A DNA stretch of 64,000 nucleotides from Salinimonas iocasae (lineage in GTDB: Bacteria > Pseudomonadota > Gammaproteobacteria > Enterobacterales > Alteromonadaceae), in NCBI RefSeq assembly GCF_006228385.1, contig NZ_CP039852.1, positions 1,814,001-1,878,000 of the forward strand, given 5' to 3'. A program made the position numbers and the translations under genes. Shown in pieces: positions 9,594-18,721 of this stretch. The notes beneath the pieces were generated by a model. The model did no database searches. It was not told the DNA's origin and was given only the letters and a program-made list of their open reading frames with translations. Each line of letters starts with the position of its first letter. The stretch's first letter is position 1.

Positions 9594-11411
9594 ATGGCGA
9601 CCTTTGACTCCGCTGAATTTTTAAAACACCTGACTAATCAGCCGGGTGTCTATCGCATGTATAATGACCAGGCAGAGGTCATTTATGTCGGCAAGGCGAA
9701 AAACCTGAAAAAGCGCGTATCCAGCTATTTCAGGATGCAGGTCGATAATGCCAAAACCCGCTCACTGGTAAGCCAGATCGCCGATATGGACGTGACGGTG
9801 GTTAACAGCGAAACCGAAGCATTTTTGCTTGAAAATAATTTCATAAAAAAATATAAGCCCCGGTACAACGTTGTTCTGCGCGATGACAAATCATACCCCT
9901 TCATTTTTTTATCTGATCACGAGCATCCCCGGTTGTCTTTTCATCGCGGACCGCAAAAACGTAAAGGTGAATACTTCGGGCCGTATCCCAGTGCCTGGTC
10001 TGTGCGTGAGGCTTTACGTTCGATGCAGCGAATCTTTCCGGTCAGACAGTGTGAAGACAGCTACTACCGGGCCAGAAGCAGACCTTGTCTTCAGTACCAG
10101 ATGAAACGCTGTAGCGCCCCGTGCGTAGAAGGCTATGTCAGTGATGAAGAGTATAGCGAGCAGGTTAATCTTGCCCGACTGTTCCTTAAGGGAAAGAACC
10201 AGCAGGTTATTGGAACGCTGGTGGAGCGGATGGAGCAGGCATCAGTTGATTTAAACTTTGAGACCGCTGCACGTTACCGCGACCAGATTAGTGCATTACG
10301 TAAAGTACAGGAACGCCAGTGGGTGGCAGGCACCCAGGATGAAATGGATGTATTTGGCTTTGCTGTTCGAGGAAACATGGCGTGTATACAATCCATGTTT
10401 ATCCGTGACAGACAGCTATTGGGCAGTAAGGCTTTCTATCCAAAGGTGCCGCCTACTGCAACGGAAGATGAGGTTTTTGAAGCTTTTTTTCTGCAATTTT
10501 ATCTGGCAGGTAACAAAGTCATCCCCCGACAAATTGTTATTCCGGTTACTTTGAGTGACGAAGAAGCGATAACTGATCTGCTCAGCAGTGAGGCGGGACA
10601 TCGCGTGAAGCTATTCAGAGGCGCGCGAGAAGAAAAACGCCGATATCTTGAACTTGCACAGAGTAATGCACAAAGCGCATTGGATGCACGATATGTCGAG
10701 CAAAAATCCGTGCATGCCAGATATCTTGATTTAGAAGAAACACTTGAACGAGAATTGCCGGTTCAGCGTATGGAGTGTTTTGATATTAGTCACACATCGG
10801 GCCAGCAAACTGTGGCATCATGTGTGGTGTTCAATCGGGAAGGGCCGTTAAAGGCAGACTATCGCCGTTATAATATTGAAGGGATCACGCCGGGTGACGA
10901 TTACGCGGCAATGGCACAGGCATTGAAGCGCCGATACAAGACGGTCAGTGAGGTTGCCAAAATTCCTGATATTTTATTTATTGATGGTGGTAAAGGGCAG
11001 CTTGCACAGGCCGAAACCTTTTTTGAAGACTGGCCAGATGACAAGCGGCCGATGCTGATCGGTGTGGCGAAAGGCACAACGCGAAAGCCAGGTCTGGAAA
11101 CGCTTATTCTGGCTGACAGCCATGAGACTATTCCAATGGAAAGTCATGCGCCAGCGCTGCACCTGATACAACATATTCGCGACGAGTCACACAGGTTTGC
11201 CATTACCGGGCACAGAAACCGTCGACAAAAGGTTAAGAATACCTCTACATTAGAAGGTATTCCGGGAATAGGGGCCAAACGCAGACAAGCACTCCTGAAA
11301 TTTATGGGGGGCTTACAAGGCCTTAAAAAGGCAAGTAAAGAAGAAATTGCGAGTGTTCCGGGGATTAGTCGGGATCTGGCTGAGACAATATACGACCATT
11401 TGCACAGCTAG
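9594..11411 (+). CDS. uvrC: Excinuclease ABC subunit C
   Basis: Nuclease subunit of UvrABC nucleotide excision repair that makes the 3' and 5' incisions around bulky DNA lesions. The 605-residue protein has the N-terminal GIY-YIG nuclease (GVYRMYN...VIYVGKAKNLKKRVSSYF), a Cys cluster near residue 160, the UVR domain that contacts UvrB (about residues 200-240), the RNase H-like nuclease region (MECFDISH, FIDGGKGQL) and C-terminal helix-hairpin-helix motifs (EGIPGIGAKRRQALL, ASVPGISRDLAETI). It lies between uvrY and pgsA, as in E. coli. Confidence 0.98.
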   Translation: MATFDSAEFLKHLTNQPGVYRMYNDQAEVIYVGKAKNLKKRVSSYFRMQVDNAKTRSLVSQIADMDVTVVNSETEAFLLENNFIKKYKPRYNVVLRDDKSYPFIFLSDHEHPRLSFHRGPQKRKGEYFGPYPSAWSVREALRSMQRIFPVRQCEDSYYRARSRPCLQYQMKRCSAPCVEGYVSDEEYSEQVNLARLFLKGKNQQVIGTLVERMEQASVDLNFETAARYRDQISALRKVQERQWVAGTQDEMDVFGFAVRGNMACIQSMFIRDRQLLGSKAFYPKVPPTATEDEVFEAFFLQFYLAGNKVIPRQIVIPVTLSDEEAITDLLSSEAGHRVKLFRGAREEKRRYLELAQSNAQSALDARYVEQKSVHARYLDLEETLERELPVQRMECFDISHTSGQQTVASCVVFNREGPLKADYRRYNIEGITPGDDYAAMAQALKRRYKTVSEVAKIPDILFIDGGKGQLAQAETFFEDWPDDKRPMLIGVAKGTTRKPGLETLILADSHETIPMESHAPALHLIQHIRDESHRFAITGHRNRRQKVKNTSTLEGIPGIGAKRRQALLKFMGGLQGLKKASKEEIASVPGISRDLAETIYDHLHS

Positions 11412-11468
11412 CGCTGTGTATTGAATGGCTTTGCCGCTGCCAAAAGTGGTGTTAACAGAGAAGTTATT

Positions 11469-12035
11469 ATGTGGACAGTACCCAATATTATCACTCTATT
11501 CAGAGTTGTTCTTATTCCCGTTTTTGTCATCGTGTATTTCCTGGACTGGCGCTGGGCACATGAAGCCGGTGCGTTTATATTCTGGCTGGCAGCTATTACT
11601 GACTGGTTTGATGGTTATCTTGCCCGCAAGTTAAAGCAATCTACTCCCTTTGGCGCGTTTTTAGATCCGGTAGCTGACAAACTCATCGTGGCTGCAGCGC
11701 TGCTCATGATTACCCACACGTATGCCACACTCTGGATTACCATACCGGCAATCATACTATTGATCCGCGAAGTGTATGTCAGTGCGCTGCGTGAATGGAT
11801 GAGTAGCCAGGGAGTACGCGAGCTGGTTCAGGTGTCATTCATCGGCAAAGCCAAGACAATGGCACAGATGCTGGCACTTATCGGACTGCTTTCAGGGCTG
11901 GAAACCTTTATGGGCTTTCCAATCTTCTGGGTAAGTCTGGGTTACATTCTGCTGTATGCCGCTGCTATATTGTCGTTGTGGTCTATGTGCAGCTATACCA
12001 TTGCTGCTTCCAAACATCTGACTGGAAAGGTTTGA
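11469..12035 (+). CDS. pgsA: CDP-diacylglycerol--glycerol-3-phosphate 3-phosphatidyltransferase
   Basis: Inner-membrane enzyme making phosphatidylglycerophosphate, the committed step to phosphatidylglycerol and cardiolipin. The start is taken at ATG 11469 (MWTVPNIITLFRVVLIP), the standard family opening; a TTG at 11421 would add 16 atypical residues. The CDP-alcohol phosphotransferase motif D-x2-D-G-x2-A-R-x8-G-x3-D-x3-D is complete (DWFDGYLARKL...FGAFLDPVADK). There are several membrane helices over 188 residues. The uvrY-uvrC-pgsA-tRNA order is the same as in enterobacteria. Confidence 0.97.
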   Translation: MWTVPNIITLFRVVLIPVFVIVYFLDWRWAHEAGAFIFWLAAITDWFDGYLARKLKQSTPFGAFLDPVADKLIVAAALLMITHTYATLWITIPAIILLIREVYVSALREWMSSQGVRELVQVSFIGKAKTMAQMLALIGLLSGLETFMGFPIFWVSLGYILLYAAAILSLWSMCSYTIAASKHLTGKV

Positions 12036-12119
12036 TTTAAAACATTGTTTGTTCGATGTTCAATATGCATAAAAAACTAGCAAACAAACATAAATCTAGG
12101 AATTTACTGCTATTTAATA

Positions 12120-12147
12120 TTGACAGTTGATGAGGGGGCGGTAGAAT
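12120..12147 (+). promoter_or_regulatory. Strong promoter of the Gly-Cys-Leu tRNA cluster
   Basis: A perfect TTGACA and a TAGAAT hexamer are separated by 16 bases. They are followed by the G/C-containing discriminator GCATCCC, as is common in stringently controlled stable-RNA promoters. They lie about 60 bases upstream of tRNA-Gly. Confidence 0.8.
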
Positions 12148-12208
12148 GCATCCCACTGTTTCGGGGCAGCTAGCACGCTAACTCAAACAGTGTTAAATAG
12201 TAAAAAGC

Positions 12209-12284
12209 GCGGGAATAGCTCAGCTGGTAGAGCACAACCTTGCCAAGGTTGGGGTCGCGAGTTCGAATCTCGTTTCCCGCTCCA
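12209..12284 (+). tRNA. tRNA-Gly (anticodon GCC)
   Basis: A 76-base cloverleaf. The acceptor stem GCGGGAA pairs with TTCCCGC, followed by TCCA. The anticodon loop gives GCC, and the T arm contains GTTCGAATC. It is first in the cluster, equivalent in position to glyW of E. coli. Confidence 0.97.
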
Positions 12285-12400
12285 AACTTTAAATGTTTGA
12301 TTGGATTCAGATGTTAGGTATACACTCCATCGCGACAAGTTGCGACAACGTGGTTGCCAGTTACGCATCTAGTTACTCGTTCCAAACTTTAAAAGTTTGG
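12285..12400 (+). repeat. tRNA-Gly 3'-flank repeated in the intergenic spacer
   Basis: The sequence after tRNA-Gly (CTCCAAACTTTAAATGTTTG) recurs about 100 bases later as GTTCCAAACTTTAAAAGTTTGG. It is preceded there by a stretch vaguely like a decayed tRNA 3' half (ATCTAGTTACTCGTTCCA). This may be the remnant of a former tandem tRNA-Gly copy. The second copy also forms a CCAAACTT/AAGTTTGG hairpin. No intact tRNA is present. Confidence 0.4.
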
Positions 12401-12438
12401 TAAAGTCAGGATTACATCGAAGCTAATCCTAACAATAT

Positions 12439-12512
12439 GGCGGAATGGCAGAATGGCTATGCAGCGGATTGCAAATCCGTCTATCTCGGTTCGACTCCGG
12501 GTTCCGCCTCCA
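12439..12512 (+). tRNA. tRNA-Cys (anticodon GCA)
   Basis: A 74-base tRNA. The acceptor stem GGCGGAA pairs with TTCCGCC, followed by TCCA. The anticodon loop TTGCAAA gives GCA. Middle gene of the cluster, equivalent in position to cysT. Confidence 0.97.
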
Positions 12513-12568
12513 TATCGCTGTTAAAGCACACAGGTACCATACCTGCACCAGGCGAAAGCCGACCCAAT

Positions 12569-12655
12569 GCCCGGGTGGTGAAATTGGTAGACACAAGGGA
12601 TTTAAAATCCCTCGAACGCAAGTTCGTGCCGGTTCAAGTCCGGCCCCGGGCACCA
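12569..12655 (+). tRNA. tRNA-Leu (anticodon UAA)
   Basis: An 87-base class II tRNA with a long variable arm. The acceptor stem GCCCGGG pairs with CCCGGGC, and ACCA follows. The anticodon is UAA. Last gene of the cluster, equivalent in position to leuZ. No clear terminator is visible directly downstream. Confidence 0.97.
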
Positions 12656-12865
12656 TTTATTGCTTAAACCAATCTCTCTCTTTATTTCTGTTTTTGTCCA
12701 GTATCAATTTCTGCTCTCAGTTTTTTTATCTGATTTGCTTTTCCGGTATGTGTACGTCGAGGCCGTTGCATGCCTGCTACTATATTTGCAATCTCTTACT
12801 AGCTGTGAAATCTTACAATTACTTTGTCTGTGGATGGGCACCTTTGCTCAATGGAGAGAGCGGTG

Positions 12866-13396
12866 ATGCGTATAACAACAGTATTTTTCCTATCGACAAT
12901 CTCACTATCGTTTCCTGTAGCACCACAAGAAGTAGAAGATGACGTCGAAAACATTGAGGTTATCGGGCAAAAACCACTAAGCCTTTACTTCGAGATAAGA
13001 AACGAGAAGCGCAAGGCTTTCATGCAGACATTCAATCAGCTTATTGATGATGAAGATCTTGCCTTTACCTGTAAGCGACGGACTCGCCGAAATTCGCACA
13101 TCAAACACGAAGTGTGTAAAAACAATTATGAGTGGCGTATCTATCAGGAAATCATGCAGGATGAGATTAATCGCGGAAATGTCATGGGCGCCAGTGCGGT
13201 CGCTGAAATGGGTAATGCTGAGCAGCGGCAGCTCAGGGAAACGTTGATTATCAAAATTCAGGAAACGTTAAAGACAAACAAAAATTTAAGGGATACTTAT
13301 CGTCAGTTTAAAGCAGCAGATAGCGCATACAAACGTGCCCATATTGAAAAGTTTGGTATATTAAGCCCGGCTATGTCAGAGCAACAAGATAAGTAA
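12866..13396 (+). CDS. Exported hypothetical protein
   Basis: I do not recognise a named family. From ATG 12866, with GGAGAG 5 bases upstream, the 176-residue product begins with a short hydrophobic signal-like segment (MRITTVFFLSTISLSF), then an acidic linker and the phrase NIEVIGQKPLSLYF. The rest is charged and mainly helical, with two Cys (FTCKRR and HEVCKNN) that could form a disulfide in the periplasm. The hydrophobic start suggests export, but no lipobox is seen. It stands alone between the tRNA cluster and a convergent acyltransferase gene. Confidence 0.7.
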   Translation: MRITTVFFLSTISLSFPVAPQEVEDDVENIEVIGQKPLSLYFEIRNEKRKAFMQTFNQLIDDEDLAFTCKRRTRRNSHIKHEVCKNNYEWRIYQEIMQDEINRGNVMGASAVAEMGNAEQRQLRETLIIKIQETLKTNKNLRDTYRQFKAADSAYKRAHIEKFGILSPAMSEQQDK

Positions 13397-13426
13397 AATT
13401 TCACGACTTAGAATCAATTCTGTCAA

Positions 13427-15379
13427 CTAATCTACTAACGCCTGTGCTTTAAGGTGTGCCCAGAGTCGTGCACCGAATACCTTCTCACCATATTCACTTA
13501 AATGCCGTCTGTCGGAGTATGTAAGGGTATTATCAATGATGAGATCGTCCGGATAGGTTAGCTGCATACCTTCAAATTTAGAAATGTAGCTGATGTCATG
13601 ACGCGCCAGTTTATCTTTAAGTAGTGTATCTAATTGTCTGGCCCGTTGCTCGGCAACTGGCGACTGGTATTTCGCGGCTTGTTGCACCAATGATTGACGG
13701 TAATCCCATTGTACAGGGTTTTTAGTTATTGGTGGCAACATGCCAATCACCGCCACCTGAAGTTTATGCTCGGTTTTGAGGGATGTCAGGTAATCCACCA
13801 GGTCGCTGACGTACTGGGCATTAATTTCGTTACCATTTTTGTCGTGGATGTCGTTATTCACAAAAAGCCGGTCAGGGGTTTGTGTATACAGCACAAGTTT
13901 AATGGCGTCACCGTAGCTGTCAGCAAAACGACGAAAATCCTCGTATTGGCAGTGGGGAAGATCGTTTGGATTTCCGTTATAACCATGAGCTCTGCAAAAG
14001 CCACGTGAAACGCTTACCACAAACTCATGCGGGCTGTTCATGGCAATAGCATTATACAAATCCATACCGTGGCTGCCGCCTATGATAAAAATGGCCTCAC
14101 CATGTTGTTTGCGACATTGCTCAAACTTGTTTGTAAAAGCATTGTTGAGTATGGGCGACCAGAATTTGCAGGGCTCATCGACCATCGGCTGACTGGTATG
14201 AGAAGCATGGGCGGCAGCAAGGGTTTCGAACCGTGCCATATTCTCTGGCTCAATATATTTTCGTAGCTGAACATTATTGATAAACAATAAGCCGGTGACT
14301 CCAGCCAGAATTAGTCCAGCTGCCGATGCGTTAAATACCTGGGGCCGGATAAAACGCTGACGATTCCGAAAGGGCGTTTCTACGAACCGATAAGAAAGCA
14401 GGCTAAGTACTACAGTAAGAACGATGCCAGCCAGGGCCATTGCGACACCGAGATGGCCGTCATTGTATATCCGCATTAGTGCAAATACAGGCTGGTGCCA
14501 CAGGTAGAGGCTATAACTGATAATACCTGTCTGAATCATAAGCGACATGCTAAGCATCTTGCCTGTCGTGTTGTTATTTCGGGCAAAAAGCAACACTAAC
14601 ACCGTGCCGGTTACCGGTACCGCGGTGAAAAAAGAAGGATGCGCGGTCTGAGGTGTAAAGCTAATATAACTGGCGATAATCAGTGCCACACCGAGCACTG
14701 CCAGGGCGCTGGCAGCTCTATTGCTAACCTTATTAATAGTGTCACCGGCGAACATCATGCTGGCCAGAGCGCCTGCCATCAATTCCCACGCCCGGCTGGG
14801 TAATAAATAAAAATTACCACTTGCATCTACTTGCTGCCAAAAATGCGCCACAATGAGTGAAAGTAACAGAATGCCAGCTATCGACCCGGCAAAGGCTCGT
14901 TTTCCAAAGGGCGCCAGCCACAAGGCTAACAACGGAAAAACAATATAGAACTGCTCTTCTACTGCCAGACTCCATGTATGCAACATGGGACTTAGCTCTG
15001 AGGTCGTTCCAAAATACCCTGACGTTTGCCAGAAATAAAAATTAGATACAAACGTGGCGACACTTACCAGGCTGGCACCATAATTCTTAAGGGTATCAGG
15101 AGACTGTGTTACCGCTATCAGGAGGGGCGTAGTGACAGCGGCAACAATAAATAACGCTGGCAGGATACGACGGGCACGCCGCTCGTAAAACGAAGCAATT
15201 GAAAATGTGCCGGAGGCAATTTCTTTTAACAAAATAGATGTGATGAGAAAACCGCTTATGACGAAGAAGACATCAACGCCCAAAAAGCCACCTGATAAAC
15301 CGGTGAAGCCAGCATGCAGCCAAATTACGGGTATGATGGCAAGCGCACGAAGCCCGTCAATCTCATGCCGGTATTTCAT
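13427..15379 (-). CDS. OafA-type O-acyltransferase with C-terminal SGNH domain
   Basis: Membrane acyltransferase-3 fused to an SGNH hydrolase-like domain, 650 residues, of the OafA/OatA kind that acetylates O-antigen, peptidoglycan or other surface glycans. The N-terminal 360 residues carry about ten helices, with the conserved RHEIDGLRALAIIPVIWLHAG opening and the EQFYIVFPLL motif. The periplasmic part shows the SGNH Ser in GGSHGMDL and the Asp/His pair in SDRRHLSEYG, so both halves look active. It lies 6 bases after the small 15386-15811 gene in the same operon. The glycan target is not deducible. Confidence 0.9.
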   Translation of the reverse strand: MKYRHEIDGLRALAIIPVIWLHAGFTGLSGGFLGVDVFFVISGFLITSILLKEIASGTFSIASFYERRARRILPALFIVAAVTTPLLIAVTQSPDTLKNYGASLVSVATFVSNFYFWQTSGYFGTTSELSPMLHTWSLAVEEQFYIVFPLLALWLAPFGKRAFAGSIAGILLLSLIVAHFWQQVDASGNFYLLPSRAWELMAGALASMMFAGDTINKVSNRAASALAVLGVALIIASYISFTPQTAHPSFFTAVPVTGTVLVLLFARNNNTTGKMLSMSLMIQTGIISYSLYLWHQPVFALMRIYNDGHLGVAMALAGIVLTVVLSLLSYRFVETPFRNRQRFIRPQVFNASAAGLILAGVTGLLFINNVQLRKYIEPENMARFETLAAAHASHTSQPMVDEPCKFWSPILNNAFTNKFEQCRKQHGEAIFIIGGSHGMDLYNAIAMNSPHEFVVSVSRGFCRAHGYNGNPNDLPHCQYEDFRRFADSYGDAIKLVLYTQTPDRLFVNNDIHDKNGNEINAQYVSDLVDYLTSLKTEHKLQVAVIGMLPPITKNPVQWDYRQSLVQQAAKYQSPVAEQRARQLDTLLKDKLARHDISYISKFEGMQLTYPDDLIIDNTLTYSDRRHLSEYGEKVFGARLWAHLKAQALVD

Positions 15380-15385
15380 AAAAAA

Positions 15386-15811
15386 TTATTCGCCGATAAA
15401 GTTAAGTACGGCAGGCGAACCAAGCAGTTGCTGCGCTTCCTGACACAAAGATTCTATAGATTCAGAGCCGGTTATTTGCAAACCACTTTCGTCATTTTCT
15501 TCGTCTAATGCATGAGCAAAAATTTTGGCATTCACGGTAGAGGTAAGTATTAACAGCCCTTTACAACCATGATCTTTAAGAATGGCTAGATCCTGTTTCA
15601 TTTGACGGGCGGCGCTCTGGGTGATGGTGTGACTAATATCAGGGATACTCAGAATGACCCAGTCATCTAGCTTTTCTGCGGTTTTCAGAATCGATTTCGA
15701 CCAATTATCGACTTGTCGCTGGCTGTAAACATCACTGGGGATATCGAAAACAACATTGTCTTTAACAAAAAAACGATACTTCTCTGGTGTACTTTTATTT
15801 TTACCTGCCAT
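15386..15811 (-). CDS. Small protein upstream of the acyltransferase, function unknown
   Basis: A 141-residue soluble protein without signal peptide or membrane helices. Alternating hydrophobic strands (WVILSIPDI, KGLLILTSTVNAKIF) and helices give a pattern somewhat like STAS/SpoIIAA single-domain proteins, but no diagnostic motif is seen and I do not assign a family. It ends 6 bases before the acyltransferase start, so the two are probably co-transcribed and may be functionally linked. Confidence 0.75.
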   Translation of the reverse strand: MAGKNKSTPEKYRFFVKDNVVFDIPSDVYSQRQVDNWSKSILKTAEKLDDWVILSIPDISHTITQSAARQMKQDLAILKDHGCKGLLILTSTVNAKIFAHALDEENDESGLQITGSESIESLCQEAQQLLGSPAVLNFIGE

Positions 15812-15917
15812 CTACGGCAACTCCATAGGCAAATATTAAAGTGTGTGCATATATATTAAAGGATTAGGTTATTATCGGATCAACGGCCCACACCAACCAT
15901 GCGGGCCATTATACACG

Positions 15918-16787
15918 TTACGCTGTCATGCGTGACGAATTTGCAGGAGTGTCGTGAACAATATCTTCACTAAGTGTTTCAACTATTTCTTCACTGGAGG
16001 GCAACCGTAAGACGGACAGCCCCTTCGTTTCATAGTCGTTATTGACGAAGCCACTTTTAACAAAGGCGGCTAGCCAGTGCGTCGCGGGATAATATCCCCA
16101 CTTGCTGTGAAATACATTGGCGTTTGTGACGATGTCTAACAAGTGATTAATAGGGTAGTCGTAGTTAGCGCGATACTGAGTATAAACGTCATAGTTAAGG
16201 GTAGTAAGCACCATACCTGCTGTATGTGCGCGGGTCGCAAAATCAATATCTCCGATACCAAAGCCGTGATATTCCTCATCAAAACCACCTATACGGCTAA
16301 AGTCGGCTTTGCTGATCCCGAAAACCGAAGACCTGAATGCTGTGTTTGCAGGAATAGGCTGGCTGTTTCCATGAACGTGTTGCTTTTTATCCTGGCTTAC
16401 CCGATTAAAGTCGGCATTTTCAGGCATCTGCTTAATCTGTACGACCGTTGCTGTGTACAAAGTATTGTCTTGCCATTGTTCAATAGCATGAGAGAAGAAA
16501 GCCGGATGGCACAAACAATCGACATCCAGATGAAAAATCTTTTCATAAGAACAAGATGAGAAGCCTTTGTTTCTTGCCTGAGCAATAGGCAAATCTTCAG
16601 AGGTAGCAAAACGATGATGAATCTGAAAGTGCGGGCTTTGAATCAGAGAGCTATCAGAGGGCGGCGCCATCCAGACAACAATCAGCTCTGCCGGCTTAAG
16701 TTCAGCCTGCTCAAGATTGTTAATTAAGTTGGCAAGTTGCTGCGTCCGGTTTTTTACAATGGTCACAACACTGAAACGGTTTGACAT
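15918..16787 (-). CDS. Glycosyltransferase, GT2-like with galactosyltransferase C-terminal domain
   Basis: GT-A fold glycosyltransferase, 289 residues from the ATG at 16787, which has AGAGGA 6 bases upstream; the frame extends 16 codons further without a better start. Seen: FSVVTIVKNR at the nucleotide-binding start, a D-x-D metal site in FHLDVDCLCHP, and GGFDEEYHGFGIGDIDFATR, the motif of the Glyco_transf_7C domain. No membrane helices. Donor and acceptor cannot be told from sequence. It lies about 100 bases upstream of the small protein/acyltransferase pair on the same strand, so a shared surface-glycan role is plausible. Confidence 0.85.
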   Translation of the reverse strand: MSNRFSVVTIVKNRTQQLANLINNLEQAELKPAELIVVWMAPPSDSSLIQSPHFQIHHRFATSEDLPIAQARNKGFSSCSYEKIFHLDVDCLCHPAFFSHAIEQWQDNTLYTATVVQIKQMPENADFNRVSQDKKQHVHGNSQPIPANTAFRSSVFGISKADFSRIGGFDEEYHGFGIGDIDFATRAHTAGMVLTTLNYDVYTQYRANYDYPINHLLDIVTNANVFHSKWGYYPATHWLAAFVKSGFVNNDYETKGLSVLRLPSSEEIVETLSEDIVHDTPANSSRMTA

Positions 16788-16991
16788 CCGATTATCCTCT
16801 TTTGTCTGGTTTGAATGGAAACAACTGGTGTCCAATCGATCTCAACTGCTTAGTAGCAAAATACAAACCAAAAGGCATATTACCTAACCTTTTGTTTTAA
16901 CAGGCAATGTGAAGGATAATATTGTTATTATATGCAGTGGTTTCTGAAAGAATTACATTGATTCTGTTCAAACACTGCGTTTTTTTCCGGT

Positions 16992-17018
16992 ATTACTGAA
17001 TAAGTATTATTCAGTAAT
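16992..17018. promoter_or_regulatory. Perfect 27-bp inverted repeat (operator-like)
   Basis: ATTACTGAATAA and TTATTCAGTAAT arms (12 bases each, perfect) flank a 3-base centre. It lies in the roughly 380-base spacer between the divergent glycosyltransferase and sulfurtransferase genes, about 150 bases upstream of the latter. It is AT-rich with no T-tract exit, so a protein-binding site is more likely than a terminator. The regulator is unknown. The remainder of the spacer shows no gene. Confidence 0.7.
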
Positions 17019-17168
17019 GAATATATATTACATGATGAGATATGGATCACCAGTCTTTTATCTCACACTTAAAAACCGGCATCGCACAGTGATTTATTTT
17101 TACCGCTGTGCCACGTATTATTCATGCAAAAGCAATACTTCTACCACGCTGCCAGAGGAACACTTTCT

Positions 17169-18014
17169 ATGACAGATCTTTCAGATAAAGTGCTTATTCA
17201 GCCTTCAGATCTGCACAGCCTGATCTCTGAACAACGCCTGTCCTTAGTGCGGGTAAAGATGCAGAATCCGGCAGATGGCTCTGCCGATGATTCTGCGGAC
17301 TATTTACCGGGATCAGTGAGCCTTGATTTGGATGAGCAAGGTAGCGATCGCCATTCGTCATTACCTCATACGTTACCCAGTGCTCAAACTCTGGCAATTT
17401 TATTCGGAAAATTGGGCATAAGTATGCAAACTCCTGTCGTGATATATGACAACAGAGGGCAGTTTTGTGCTGCGCGGGTTTATTGGATGCTACAGGCATC
17501 AGGTCACAACAACGTCCGGCTTCTCGATGGCGGCTTACCAGCCTGGCGTGATTCCGGCTATTTTACGAATTGTGAACCAGTGATACCGCCACGCAGACAA
17601 TTTGAGGCCGTCTCAGAGGCTGGCTGGTTCGTTGATGCTGATACGGTTTCTCAGGCTATGGCAAGGGGCGGTCAGATTGTTGATGCAAGGGGTCCCGCGC
17701 GTTTTTCTGGTCGTGAGCCTGATCCCCGAGAAGGCGTAAGAGCCGGTCATATTCCTGGTTCAGTCAATATACATTATCGCGACGTGCTGGATAACAATGG
17801 AAAATTTCAGCCTGTCGAAGTGCTTAGCAAAATATTTGAAAACAAGAAAATCGATCTTAGCGAGCCTGTTATCTGCACCTGCGGTTCAGGGATTACCGCG
17901 TGTATCATCGCTGTAGCAATGACATTGGGCGGCGCCAGGAACGTTAGCGTATATGATGGTAGCTGGGCAGAGTGGGGGGCTGATCTCAGCCGCCCGGTGG
18001 AGACAGGGCAATGA
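17169..18014 (+). CDS. sseA: 3-mercaptopyruvate sulfurtransferase (SseA-type, tandem rhodanese)
   Basis: Transfers sulfur from 3-mercaptopyruvate to thiol acceptors or cyanide. The 281-residue protein (ATG 17169; a 15-codon upstream extension is possible) has an inactive N-terminal rhodanese domain and a C-terminal rhodanese domain with the catalytic loop CGSGITAC. The CG-S/T-G form is typical of mercaptopyruvate rather than thiosulfate transferases. It overlaps cobB by ATGA, indicating coupled translation. A 27-bp palindrome upstream may regulate the unit. Confidence 0.9.
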   Translation: MTDLSDKVLIQPSDLHSLISEQRLSLVRVKMQNPADGSADDSADYLPGSVSLDLDEQGSDRHSSLPHTLPSAQTLAILFGKLGISMQTPVVIYDNRGQFCAARVYWMLQASGHNNVRLLDGGLPAWRDSGYFTNCEPVIPPRRQFEAVSEAGWFVDADTVSQAMARGGQIVDARGPARFSGREPDPREGVRAGHIPGSVNIHYRDVLDNNGKFQPVEVLSKIFENKKIDLSEPVICTCGSGITACIIAVAMTLGGARNVSVYDGSWAEWGADLSRPVETGQ

Positions 18015-18721
18015 AGCCTTCTGTTGTGATATTAACCGGTGCCGGTATTTCTGCCGAATCGGGCCTTAAAACCTTCAGGGATACCGATGGACTGTGGGAA
18101 GAGCACCGCGTAGAAGAAGTGGCGACCCCCGAAGCGTTTCATGCCAATCCTGAACTTGTATACCGCTTCTATAACCTGCGTCGGGCGCAGTTACGACAGG
18201 CGTCTGTTCGCCCGAACGCCGCGCACAAGGCGTTAGCCAGCCTGGAATCTGCATTAGGTGACCGTTGTCTGATTATTACTCAAAATGTAGATAACCTGCA
18301 TGAACAGGCTGGTAGCGAGCGGATTTTACATATGCATGGTGAACTCTTGTCTGCACGCTGTTCAGTTACAGGCCGCTCATATTCTTATACTGAGGCCTTT
18401 GATGCATCGACCCCGTGCGCATGCTGTTCGCTTCCAGGCACACTTCGTCCGGATATTGTATGGTTTGGCGAGGTGCCTTTATATATGGATGAGATTGAAA
18501 ATGCTCTGTCTGGCGCCGATGTATTTATTGCAATAGGCACGTCAGGACAGGTCTACCCGGCCGCAGGCTTCGTACAGGTGGCAAAACAATACGGGGCCAG
18601 AACGGTAGAGCTGAATACTGAAGCACCAACCCGACCGGATGCATTTGATGATTACCGTCAGGGGCCGGCGTCTGAAGTCGTACCTGCGTATATACAGACT
18701 TTATTGGATGAGCATAAATAA
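18011..18721 (+). CDS. cobB: NAD-dependent protein deacylase CobB (sirtuin)
   Basis: Removes acetyl, and probably succinyl or malonyl, groups from lysines using NAD. The 236-residue protein shows [27 protein letters not shown] with the catalytic His in HMHGEL, a zinc site partly formed by CSVTG and PCACC, and [12 protein letters not shown]. The Y-x-x-R pair in FYNLRRAQL marks class III sirtuins that accept dicarboxylic acyl groups. It starts inside the sseA stop codon and is followed directly by the RhtB gene. Confidence 0.95.
   Translation: MKPSVVILTGAGISAESGLKTFRDTDGLWEEHRVEEVATPEAFHANPELVYRFYNLRRAQLRQASVRPNAAHKALASLESALGDRCLIITQNVDNLHEQAGSERILHMHGELLSARCSVTGRSYSYTEAFDASTPCACCSLPGTLRPDIVWFGEVPLYMDEIENALSGADVFIAIGTSGQVYPAAGFVQVAKQYGARTVELNTEAPTRPDAFDDYRQGPASEVVPAYIQTLLDEHK

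Noticed and set aside
12437..12942. Long plus-strand ORFs across the tRNA-Cys and tRNA-Leu genes
   Set aside because: They read through two intact tRNAs and have no protein-like content.
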